Assembly: GCA_030267565.1 (NCBI GenBank)
Contig: BRXU01000044.1
Span: forward strand, 256,001 to 320,000
Source: Pleodorina starrii
Taxonomy: Eukaryota > Chlorophyta > Chlorophyceae > Chlamydomonadales > Volvocaceae
DNA length: 64,000 nucleotides
Direction: 5' to 3'
Below are positions 36,901 to 48,200 of the stretch, piece after piece (position 1 is the stretch's first letter; the number at the start of each line of letters is the position of its first letter). The notes under the pieces are model-generated. The model searched no databases, had not been told where the DNA came from, and was given only the letters and a program-made list of their open reading frames with translations. The position numbers and the translations under genes are program-made.

Positions 36901-39900
36901 TCCAGCGAGCCCAGCCCAGACGGGTTGGTGGGGAGGTGGTGGAGGGCGGTCGGTGTTGGGATGGTGGAATGGTGTTTAGCATTGCCATCGTCGGTGGCCG
37001 CGCGAGGCAGACACGACCACGACCATTGACACGAGCACGCCCATCCGGGGCGGCGGTGCCGGCCTTGGCCTCCTTCTGGTGTGGTACAATTATGCTACGG
37101 TGCTATTGACATTTTCCCACCGTGTCGTCACCGCTATCTGACAGCCTGTGTCAGCTTGTGTATTCGTCCCTGCCCGGCTGGCCAAATCCGCAAACCTCCC
37201 GCTCCTCGTCGCACCGTGTACGGCGCAGGTACGGCGGCTACAGCGGCGACCTGAGCCCGGCGGCGGTGAAGGAGCTTCTGTCGAGTGAGGACGTGTTGGT
37301 GGTGGACGTGAGGAGCGAGGAGGAGCGGCAGGAGGGCGGCATTCTGGAGCTGCGTAAGGCCGCCCGCTTCAGCGCCGCAGCGCTGCCGGCCGACTGCGTC
37401 ACCTTCTCGCCCAAGTGGGCCAAGGAGGTGAGCAGGAGGGAAGGGAGGGAGGGAGGCCAAGAGGCGAGGGGGGAGGGACGGAGTGAGGCGGGGAGCGACT
37501 CAGAGCGCGAGCCAGATGGCGCCCTCCCCGTCCTTGGCGCCCTGGTGCCACCCTTGGGAGCCCTTCAGCAATACCCTTCAGCAGGCACGACCCCTGGACC
37601 CCGCCGGCCTCCCTCCCCGCCCCTACCTACTGCGGTGCACACCCGCCCCCCCCTTCTCCTCCTCACGGACTCCGGCCTATCAGTGGACAACCCCCATCCT
37701 GCCGCCCACCCACCCACCCCCCCGCGCCTCGACACCGCGGCGGCTGGGCTCGTACTTGCTACACCCTCTCGGTTTGTATATAACGTCCTCCGCTGTTTTG
37801 CAAGCTTACCTCGCTGTTCTTTTGCAGATGAGACGACTTTCTTTTGTTACCTTACCGTTCACGGGCTCCGGCCTATACGTGGATAACCCTTAACCCCGCG
37901 CACCCACCCACCCGCCCCCTCACCCACCCAACCCAACCCACCCCAACCCCCCCACCCCCCAGTCCAAGGCGGGTGAGCGGCTGGGCCTGGACACCACCGC
38001 ACTGCTCATCTCCCGCCTCACCCGCATCCGCACTCCGCTCACCAAGCTGGTCATCATGAACAACAACGTGAGTGCAGCAAGCAGGGGGGGCCGGCAGGCT
38101 GGCCAGGGCAGTGCGCGGCGGGGAGGGGGGGGGAACCAGTGTGGGGAGCAGGAAGAGCGGGCCGGGGGGGCCAGGGGGGAACCCCGGCCGGGCGTGTGCG
38201 TGTATGTCTGTATCATCAGGGAAAACGCTGTACACGCGTGTGTGTGTGTTTGTGCTTGGGATACGCGGCGTGGCGTGGCCGATGGCGTGAGTTTGTTGTG
38301 AGGAGTGGTTATACACCGGACGTGTGTACAGGTGGACTTGGGGTGCATGGACGTGTTGTGACCGATGGTGTGTGCAGGGGGGGCAGGCTCTCCGCCGGGG
38401 GCACAGAGCGGCCGGTCTTGGAGCCTGCAGCTTGCTCCTACCTACCTTGCCCAACCTATCGTGTCCATTAGCGCCTACTCTTGCATTTCGTTTCCTGGGC
38501 GCGCTGCCTCGCCCCAGCCCGGCTCGGCTTGCCGCCGCATCCCGCTCCATCCCTCCCCCCTTCCGGCCCCACCGCCGCCGACCCTTCCTCCGCTTCGGTC
38601 CCCCTGCCCCCACCTCGGCCCCCTCCCCCTCCCTCTCCCCCTGCCCTCCCTCCCTCTCCCTGTCCCCCTCCCCTCCCCAGGACGACCTGGCGGCTCGCGA
38701 GCTGGCCCGGGCGGTTCGCTCGGCTGGCGTGCTGCGCGTGTACGTCATGGCGGGAGGTTTCCAGGTGGGTTGGAAACGGCCGACGAGAATACTGCTTCAA
38801 GGCCGGGTGGGGGGCGGGGATGGGCCAAGGGAACCGCGAGGCCAGGCATTGGGGGGAGAGAGCCGCCCAGAGAGCACGGTGCGGCGACCGGCGACCGGCG
38901 AGGGTGAGGCGAGGCGAGAAAAATTTGTGAGGGGACCAACCACAACCGCACCCCGGATCGTACCGTCTGCCATCCGGCCACCTGCAGAAGCGCGTTCGAC
39001 AGTTTCCCGCTTCTCGGTTGTCCTCGTTTGTCCTCGCTGTCTGCAGGCCTGGTCTGCCGCGGGCCTGGGCGTGGCGGCGGGTAAGACCGAGTACGAGGCC
39101 TCTGCGCTGGCAGTGCTGACGGATGAGGTGCTGGAGGTGGCAGGTGCGGTTGTGTGCAGTTGGGGAGGAGAGGAGAGGAAGAGAAGCACGAGGGTGCCCC
39201 AGTGCTGCGGCCTTGTCGAAGTGGGCGAAAGGGAGCGGGCACCGGGGGGGGGGGGAGGAGCGAGGCCTGGCTGCCGCCGCCGCCGCCGTCGGTCGCTCCG
39301 ACCCGTGGGTCGCTTCAGGTTACGAGCGCCGCGCACCCGCGCACTCTGAAGGCCCGACCCCAAGGGGAAGCCTCATGTGCACTGCCGAAGCCCACGTGTT
39401 CCCAACTTCCCATGCGAGGGCCTCTCTGCAACTCTCGACCCGCACTGCCGCTTTCCGTCGCCCGTGCCCCATGCCTCCGCCCGGGCCGACCCGGCTGGTG
39501 CCTCCTACGCTGCGCTCGTGATTCGCCAAGTGACCCCCCATGCCCAGCCCCTGACCCCCCACCCAACCCGTTCCCTGACGCGGTGTCCGTCCCGTCCGCC
39601 GTCGCCGTCGCCGCGGTATCTTCCTTCTTACCCCACCCCACCCGCGCCCCTGACCCCGCCCTCGTAGCCGTGGTGGGCCCCAAGCTCCGCGAGCCCGCCT
39701 TCCTGGCCACCAGCCTGGCCACCTCCTCCCTGGCGATTTACGCGGCAGTCAACTACCACACGACCCTGCGGTACGGGGGGCGGGTTGGCGCGTGTGTGTG
39801 TACGCGTGCACGTGCGTGTGGTGAACGTTGGTGCGTGTGGTGCGCGTAGGGAGGTGGGGGGCTTGGAAGGGCTTAGGTCTAGCTGCCTTTATCCTCAACC

Positions 39901-42085
39901 GGGGTTGACACAGCGAAATGCGTTTACAAAGCCTTGTTCAATGGCTGTTCCACAATCCTCTTGACGCGGGCGATCGGGGCCGCAGGCGCTGAAAACTGTA
40001 GGGAGGCTCCATGTCTTACCGCGGGAGGGAAAGGCCCCCGACCGGTCAGCGGCTTCCTGTGCTGCACCGTCGCCCCCTGTGCGCTGAACCCGTCCCCGCC
40101 CCCTGCCAGCGCTCCCGGCACGCCCCCCCCCCCCCGGTGTCACTCCCGCCCCCCTGCCCCCCCCCCCGGGTCTCCGTCCCTCTCTGCGGTTTCGCTCTGT
40201 ATGAACCTTTCCTATACGTGGATCCCCTCCCCCTCCAGGTATTTTGCTGTGTGGGGCGTCTTCGCCACCATCTACTGGCGCCTCAGCCGCTACAACAGTC
40301 CGCAGGTCAGCCTGGCTGCGGGAAAAGGGCCCGCCGGGGAGGGATGTCGAGCGGCGAAGGGGGGGGGGTTAGGACTTAGGAGGCCTTACCAGGAGGCGGG
40401 GGCTACTGCAGGCGCGCGGCCGCACCTGGGACGGCCCTGCACCTGGTTGGTCCGCTCGTTCACCTGTCCTTGGCCCCCATGAATGTTTCCGTGAAGCCGT
40501 GCTGCCATGCATGCTACCACGTCTATCAGCTCCTGTCAGCGTTGCCTGCTTGGACTGTCATACCCGGACACACCCGCACGCGGTACACCTGACGCCTCCC
40601 ATGTCGATTACACGAATCCACGCCGAACTCGAGCCCCATGCGCTCTCAAGCTGCGACTCCGAGGGGCACCCCAAGGCGGCACCTTGGGTGTGGTGCGCCC
40701 CCACCCGCCGCGCCGCGTGCTGCTGGATGTGTCGGGGTCCGCTTACTGGCTGCCGCCCTGGCAATTTGGCCCGAGTCGCAACTCTGCTGGAGGGGGTGGG
40801 TGCTTGAGGGGTGTCCTGGCCTGAGGTGCTCAGCCCGGCGGCCGCGGACTGGTCCTCAGCTGTGCAAACGTGTCGGCACTCGACTGCACACTCGTGCCGT
40901 TCCGTTCCGTAGCCTGAGCCGTGGCTGCGCGACACGAGGGCCGCTAGCTCCCCATCCATCCATCCATCCATCCATCCATCCATCCATCCATCCATCCATC
41001 CATCCATCCATCCATCCAACCACGGCGCTTCATTTTCCCTCGTCAGCCGTCCCTCTGCCGTCCTGCACCGGTGCCTGCCCCCAACACCGCCTCCACAGGA
41101 GTTCCTGGAGGACGTCAAGGCGGGTGCCATTGCGGCCGCCAGCGCCACTGCAGGCGCCGCCAGCGCCGCTGCCCGCGTCGCCGCCAGCGCCACCGCTCCC
41201 AAGGCCCCGGTCCTCGCAGCCGTCGCTGCAGCCCCAGCACTGCCCGCCGCTACGTCGGCAGCGGCGGCGCCGCCGCCCCCGACCCCGCCAGCGCCGGCGG
41301 CCGCCGAAGCGCCGGCGGCGGCTCCTGCCGCCGCCAAGCTGCCGACGCCGCCACCGCCACCGCCGACGGAGGCCCTGCCGGAGGCGCTGGCGGCGGCGAT
41401 GGCCGCCGCCGGCGTGTCCCCTCTGCCGGCCGCCCCCGAGGCTGCCGCTGTGCTCCCTCCATCCGCTGCCGCCATGAGCGACACCACCACCAGCGCCCCC
41501 GCCGCCGCCGCTGCGATCGCAGCCGCGGCCGCGCCGCCGTCGGCGCCGTCGGCACCGGCACCGGCGCCGGCGAGCCCGAAGGCCAACGGCAACGGCTCTG
41601 CAAAGGCGGAGGCCAAGGCGGAGGCGGAGGCGGTGCCAGGGGAGGCTGAGGCGGTGGAGGGGGAGAGCGCCAAGGTTCCGGTGGCGGTGGCGGTTAGCTC
41701 GGCGACGCCAGTGGCGGAGGTGGCGGCGGCACCGGTGGCGGCAGCGGCGGTGACGCCGGCAGCGGCGGCGGCGCCGGTGGCGGCAGCGGCGGTGACGCCG
41801 GCGGCGGCAGCGGCGGTGACGCCGGCGGCGGCAGCGGCAGCGACGCCGGCGGCGACGCCGGTGGCGGCAGCGGCGGTGACGCCGGCAGCGGCGCCGGTGG
41901 CGGCGGCGGCGCCGGTGGCGGCGGCGGCGCCGGTGGCGGAAGCGGCGGCGACGCCTGTGGCGGCCGCGGTGGCGGCGCCGGCGGCGGCGCCGGTGGCGGC
42001 GCCGGTGGCGTCAGCGGCGGCGACGCCGGCGGCGGCGCCTACGGAGAAGGTTACGGCGTCCAGCGAGTCGTCTGCGAACGAGTAA
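33905..42085 (+). CDS. CAS/TROL-type thylakoid rhodanese-like protein, 5' end unresolved
   Basis: Ten firm exons: 33905-34039, 34990-36035, 36544-36659, 37229-37427, 37963-38067, 38681-38764, 39047-39143, 39668-39770, 40239-40305, 41099-42085; about 978 residues plus a missing N-terminus. Order: an Ala-rich helical region (repeats like [16 protein letters not shown]), a SAPDLSKL repeat, a transmembrane helix ([20 protein letters not shown]), then a rhodanese domain ([51 protein letters not shown]). The active-site loop reads [14 protein letters not shown], with no Cys, so sulfurtransferase activity is not expected, as in plant CAS and TROL. Two more hydrophobic segments follow ([32 protein letters not shown]), then EFLEDVKAG and a 320-residue Ala/Pro tail. 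Family role: calcium-linked signalling and photosynthetic electron-flow control at thylakoids. TROL's FNR-binding ITEP motif was not found. TGTAA signals lie at 42657-42661 and 43737-43741. Confidence 0.8.
37853..37888 (+). repeat. Dispersed motif family 2, copy in rhodanese intron
   Basis: GTTCACGGGCTCCGGCCTAT followed by ACGTGGATAACCC, nearly identical to 2053-2095 and in the opposite orientation relative to its host gene. A diverged copy (CGGACTCCGGCCTATCAGTG) lies at 37665-37690 in the same intron, and another (CCTATACGTGGAT) at 40198-40228 just before an acceptor. Confidence 0.6.
40952..41018. repeat. CCAT tetranucleotide microsatellite
   Basis: About sixteen CCAT units in the last intron of the rhodanese gene, 80 bp before the final acceptor. 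Confidence 0.95.
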
Positions 42086-45000
42086 AGGCATCCCGTTTGC
42101 GCGATGGCGGTTTGTTTGCTCCTTCTCTTTCTCGGTCCGCAGGACCCTAGGGACGGCACGGAGCGGCACGGAGGGGTTCACGAGTGTCGCATGACGTAGA
42201 GGCTTGGCCCGCGGGTGCCCTTCCGCCCGCTTCACCACGGCCTTGTGGCGAGAAGATGGAGGAGGAAGTGGCGGAGAGGGGGAGGGTTTGAGGAGTTGGA
42301 TTGCGTACGCAGTGCGTCTGGTACTTGTGCGGTTTGTTGGAGCTACGCAACGGTGACGGGAGGGGCTCTATTGCTGCCTGGCACACCCGTCCGTGCGGGG
42401 GAGGTGCGACCGGTGTGCCGGGCGGGGTGGCGGTGGGGAGAAGGCGTGCAACGGATTGCAGGATGGTGTGGTGTAGTGTGGTGTGGCGTTGTGCGGTTTT
42501 ACGGTTTTGTTTTTTGCAAGAGGCTGAGATGAGAGGACTCTTCTATTTTAAGGCGCAGTGCCGTCGGGTGTGGCGCGGTGCGACACGTGCTGGCCTGGTG
42601 CAGTACGGCATCGTACAGTATGATATTACGTGGAGAGAAGAGGACGGTGCGTATGGTGTAATCGCTTTTTCTTTAGCGCGGCATTTTACGTTGCGCCTGC
42701 GGCCGGGGTTGCTTCCCGGGTTGCTGCTTGGTTCTTTGCCAGTTTTCCGTCGGCGGGTGCGCCGCGTAGCGATGTACCTGGTGGCGCCTGGTGCCGTCTT
42801 GTGCTGTACCCTGCACGCCTGGTGGCGTCTTGTGCTGCTGATTTCTTGGGAACCCGGGCGAGCCTCCCAACTGGACCAGGGGTGGAGCGCCGCACGAGGC
42901 CGCAACAGGACAAAAGTCGCGGCGGCTGGCTGCCGCGGCGACACACGTGTACGGCAACGTACGCAAGCGTCGTACCCGGCGCTCTTTCTTGGCGGGGTAG
43001 GATTGCCGGATGAGTCTTTGCGCCCTGGGGGTCTGCAACGGCTTCCACGCGGGGCTGCTGTCCTGTCGTCGACGACATGCACACTGACCCGACCCATGGG
43101 TCATGTGCGTGGGGTGTTGAGAGCATAACGACGGCTGAGGAGATAAGAGGGGCGCGGTGGAGGTGCCGTAACTGACCGGGGATTTGTTTGCGGCGACGGC
43201 GACCGGCGGCCGGCTGCGCTTCTCTCATCGTCCCGCAGGGGCCGAGATTTTGCCGTTGTCGTGTTCGTGACGCGGCTGTGGTCGACAATTCGCGGCCCGG
43301 CGGTTGGTGCTGCTCGCACCACCCGGCGGTGCTGCGCAGTCCTGATGCGGACCGCCCGGCGGTTGTCGTCTCTTTCCCGTTGTCCTGTACGTTCGTTCGT
43401 TCGCGCGTTCGTTGGCTCGGCGCTAAGCCCGATGTGCCAGGTGGGTTGGTGTGAGAGCTGTTGGCTGCTGCTGGGGGGCGGTGCATCCCGCGATCCTTGC
43501 GGCAGGATGCGTTGGCAGCGATTGGGACAGGATGTGCCCCCGCTGGCCCCGGATCCTCGCGGCGCCCTGGCGTCCGTGTCTGTGGCAGAGCACCTGATGC
43601 GGGTCGACCCATAAAGCAGATGCGGGCTCAGGTGTAGGGGCCCGGTATAAGGCACCTGTAGGCCCAATATGCCTGTCTGGGATTTTGCTTGGATTGGATT
43701 TCACATGTGCATGGATGGCGTGACAGCCGGATGCGATGTAACCCTCGATCTGATCGGACACCGATATGGAAGTTGCCTGCATCGGCTGGTGTCATGGACC
43801 CGGCACCCGGGTCCGTTGACCGCCCCTTCGTGCAGAAAATGAGTGGCTGGAATGGCGGAGGTCGTGTGTCTGTGTTTAACCTGGGATGAAGGAGGCGCTA
43901 CCGCCAGGAAAACGGTCGTGCATGTGTGGACACAGGATCTGAAAGGCTGCGCTGACCGTACAGCGGCCTCCAGCACCAAAGACGAAGACGACCAAGCCGG
44001 CGGCGACCGCCATGCCCCAGGCGGCATGACATCCCCAGTCGCAGCCCCCGGCCACTTGGGCCCGCTTAGCTCCCCGCGGTTTGGTCTTCGGCCGCAGCAG
44101 TGTGTCAGGTGCGGTCCGCCCCGATGCCCCTCATTCCCATGTTTCAGCATTCCGGCTGTGCAGAACTCAAGCTGTCGAGCTCTCCAGCCCCAGCAGTGTT
44201 GGCCGCTGCCACATGCCGCCAGGCCGGGGGCGGGGGGCCGGGCGTCAAGGCGGGCGCCCGGCACTCGTCCCCCGTCCCCATGGACGGTTGTTGTGCGCAA
44301 TAGACCAGTACGGCAGGGTGTGACGGCGGGCTCATCTCCGGCGCTCTGTACACAAACCGGGTACGGAGCGACCAGGACTGTCTTGCTGTTGTTGTTGATA
44401 TGGACTTCTGAGGGAATCCACCGCCGCGGAGCGGCTTTTGGGGGGCGATCACCCCTGGCGTTGGTATATAACCCTTTCCTTGTGCCGTTTGCCATGTGCG
44501 TCGACAAAAGCCCGAAGCGGCGGCCCCAAACCCGCGGCGATCATAGCCGATGGGGCCTATGATGGGGCGTACCGTCGTGTGTACCATCCACCCCGCTGCT
44601 ACGCGCCACTCCAAACACATCCTTCCCAAAGTTCCACATCACAGGAGGCACGTGCATATACAGAACATGTATGTGACAGGCCGGTGCACAGACCGCAGCT
44701 GCTGCATCGGTCGCTGCCATCTACTTGCCTCGGCCCTTACGGTTCCAGAGCCGGGCCGTAACGATGCAGCGGGCTCCGTTTTTTTCAGCCCCAAAGAAGC
44801 TGCAAACACTTCGCCTTTGCAATGTGCGGCAAGCCCGCAAACAATGTGCCGCAAGCCTGCAAACAAGTTTGCATTCGAAGTTGGAACCGGGCTAACGAAC
44901 CGACAGCATAGTACGGAATCCGTGGTCACGGCAACCCTAATGCACGCGTTGCATGTTGTGTTCCGGTTCCTATGGGTGTACAACACGGCATATCTCTGGA

Positions 45001-45205
45001 ATACCTGTTTGTCGCGCGCACCACATTTCCCGGTGCTTTAAATAATCAGACCGAGCTCTCGTTCCTGCTCTTCGCCGCGGCATGCCTTGAGTAGCACGAG
45101 TAAGCATGATTTAAACATATTCGCCCATCTAGCAACATTGTGGTTCTTGCAATTACACTTCAAGAATTGGCGCCGCCTGCCCTCCACAGGCCCAAGGAGC
45201 CGTTC
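42086..45205. other. 3' UTR of rhodanese gene and upstream region of exonuclease gene
   Basis: 3.1 kb with no supported gene. Candidate plus-strand TGTAA signals at 42657-42661 and 43737-43741 would end the rhodanese transcript. Long open frames exist on both strands (for example minus 43701-44507) but have no domain and read like antisense of GC-rich UTR. A TATATAA-like sequence occurs at 44463-44469, too far from the next start codon to assign. The last 300 bp are AT-richer and presumably carry the exonuclease promoter. Confidence 0.45.
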
Positions 45206-48200
45206 ATGGCCTTGACTTGGCGGAGCAATACAAGCAGAGCAGTAACGAATACAATTAGGGCCGCTTGCCTCGTTCTGACAACCGGGTCCCCCGCAGCCAT
45301 CGCATCAGCGCCTGAGGGGGCTGCACTGTTACCAGCAACTGCTCTCTTTTCAGTCCCCAGCCATCTAAAGTCCGAGTTGTTCCCGGCCACTGGCTGGCCT
45401 CTGGGAAATCAGGTCACCATGACCACGCTACGCCCGCCGATGGGACGTGTGCGTCGTGTTCGGGGCTCCGGTGCTGAGAGCGACTGCGACGATGAAGCTC
45501 CCTCATGCTCCCACGCGGACGACGTGCGCGCCCAGCCGTCGGGACGGCTTAAACAGGGATCACTGGCGATTGGGGCGAGGCGCTCGTTGGGCTGCCGGAG
45601 CGGCACGCATGACGGAGGCTGTCTGCCGCCTGGTCCCCTTGATTTCCTGCCCTCAAGCTTAAAGCAGCTGCGGCGCAGCACAACGACGGCTGTCGGGTCG
45701 GCCTCCGAGATCGCGGGGCTGCCGGGGCCGGCAGCAGTGGGTGCAGAGGGGGACAGCACGTTTCCGTCAGCATCCTCTGCACTCGAGGAGCCGCAGAGCG
45801 ACGAATCGCACCTCAGCCCTTATCGCGGCTCCCACCAGCCTCCACAAGAAAAGCAGCAGCAGCTTCAGCAGCTTCAGCAGCATCCAGAGAAGAAACGCGA
45901 CAGGCACAGCAGCGCTCCATCCGTCACGAAGAGTGCGAAGCGGCGGGCTGCAGAGGCGCTGCTGGCGGCGCGCTTGGGCGGGGCCGCCCCGACAGCCTGC
46001 GAGGGGCTGAACGACGCAACCGCCGCCGCCGTGGTCGTCACTTGCTGCTGCGCTGGCGCTGCCGGCGGCCAACGCCACCGGTGCTCGTCAAGTTCCGTAC
46101 CGACGGACTCTCGCTCAACCGGCACCGCCGTCGACGGTCCCGGCATGCCCTCCGCCGGCCGCCCATCTTCCGGCGCAGCCAACCCAACTGGCATCCCGAG
46201 CGGCCTGTCACTGCTTCAGAGACAAGCTGACTCGCTGGCGGCGGCGGCTGCCGCTGCTGCAGGTGAACACGCAGCAGGCGCCATGGCTGCGGCGAAGGCT
46301 GCGGTGAAAGCCGCTGCGAAGACGGATGCTGCTTCAGCGGCGGTGCCGCGGCAGCCGATCGAGGTCCCCGGGCCGCCGTCGAAGCGCGCGCGACTGAGCC
46401 TGTCTGCGGCCGCCGCGAGCAGCCTGGGCGCCGGCCTCTTCGGGGCGTCGCAGTCGCAGCAAGCTTCAGCTTCGGCGGGAGCGGCAGCAGCAGTCGCGGC
46501 GACGCGGGTGCCGCCGTGCGACCCGGCACGGGGCTGCAAGGTGCGGCTGCGGGAGGCCGCTGAGGCAATGGCGGCGGCGGCGACCAAACGTCGTGGGAGT
46601 GCGGCGGCGGCGCTGGGCGGCGCTGGGGCCGACGGCAGCGTCGGCTGGAGCTCACCGGAGGGGGCGGATCTCCCGGGTAACGGGGGGACTGGCGGTGGTG
46701 GTGGTGCTGCTGCTGTTATCGCTGGGTCCCGGGCAGCTGCTCCGGCGAATGAACCCGTGTGGTGCGGCTTCGAGGTCACCCTTCCTTCCGTCAACTGGCA
46801 GGTAGATGGAAGGGCGGGTGGGGGGCGGGCGGAAGGCCGGGCGGCCGCAACGTTCCCATGAAATTGGTTGCGGGCGCTGTCATTGTCCAGCGTTAGTTGC
46901 CATTAGCTTTGTGGGTTGGAATGATAATGCCTAAATGCGTTTTAGTGCTCCGGAAACTGGTTGGGTGGGTGGGTGGGTGGGTGGGTGGGTGGGGGCGCAG
47001 TAACGTGCCACGAGGCAGAAGTGCAGAGAGGAAGAGGGGGCTGGATGCCCTGCAGGTCGCAAGGGCCCCCCTGGGACTGGAGCCCGGGGCGTGCGCGGCA
47101 GGAGGCGCCACGTCCCCAGCCCGTGTGGGCCGCGGATTCACACGTGGGCACGGACGCAGCCAGATTGAGGGACGACGTGGCCCCGATACGGCACATGGAA
47201 GGGCGTTTCTCCCAGCGTCTGTAGCCCATGGGAAGGGCGTTTCTCCCACCAGCTCTACCCCATGCGTTGTTGCTGCTCAGAGCGGATGGGTGGTGGCTAT
47301 GCACGCGCCTCATGCCGTGCCGTGCTCTCTGCCGTCCCATGCGGCGGCTGAGGGATGGACTCGCGCTCCACCCGCACCTGCATTAGGCCAGCCTGGGGCC
47401 ATCCCCGTCCCGTCCCGAGCCATCCCAACAGGACTTTGGCGGTCCCGCCGCAATGCCGACCTCGGGGATGCGGTGCAGACCTCGTCACACTTGGCACCCG
47501 CCCCCCTACCCCCTTAACGCTGCTCGCTGGGCCCGCAGGCCGTGTTTGATGAGCCGCCGGGGGCGTTGCAGCGCTTCAGCATTGCGCGGGGCTATGAGAA
47601 GCTGGTGCTGCCGCAGGTGCGCACGTGTGTGGGCGGGTGATGTGGGCGGGTGATGTGGGCGGGTGATGTGGGCAGGTGATGTGGGCGGGTGATGTGGGCG
47701 GGTGATGTGGGCGGGTGATGTGGGCGGGTGATGTGGGCGGGTGATGTGGGCGGGGCAGGTGCAGCGGGTTGGAGCTATTGGGGCTCGTCCGGGGGGCTGA
47801 TCGGCAGTCGGTATTTAGGATGTGACGCACCGACACGGTGTGGTGCGGTGTGGTGCGGAAGGAGGCGGGGGGCTGCAGGTCAGTCAGTCGGGGGCTCCGG
47901 AGAGGCCACCAAGCGGGCGGGCGGGGCTGGGCGGGGCGGGCGGCCGGGCAGGGGGGCCACTTCCCTCCGGTCTGATCTGCGGTGCGGTGCTGTCAAATGG
48001 GGAGGCACGGCGCGGTGGAGCGGCAGCGGACCGCGGCCGGACTTGGAGCGTTGGGGGGGGGACTGGGAGACACGCGCCCTGGGAGCGGGCCTTAGCGAGG
48101 CCGTGTTGCCGCCCGGTGCGGGCCGATGCCTGCGCCCCGCGCCCCCTGCCCTGCCCTGTGCTGCTAGCCTCGCCTTGTGCTGCCATAACCTTTTACGTAT

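Noticed and set aside
40558..42159. 533-codon minus-strand Ala-rich open frame
   Set aside because: Mirror of the Ala/Pro tail of the rhodanese protein (GCN/NGC symmetry); it also runs through an intron microsatellite.
43701..44507. 269-codon minus-strand open frame
   Set aside because: The apparent start is not ATG, no domain or splice evidence exists, and a TGTAA signal of the upstream gene falls in it.
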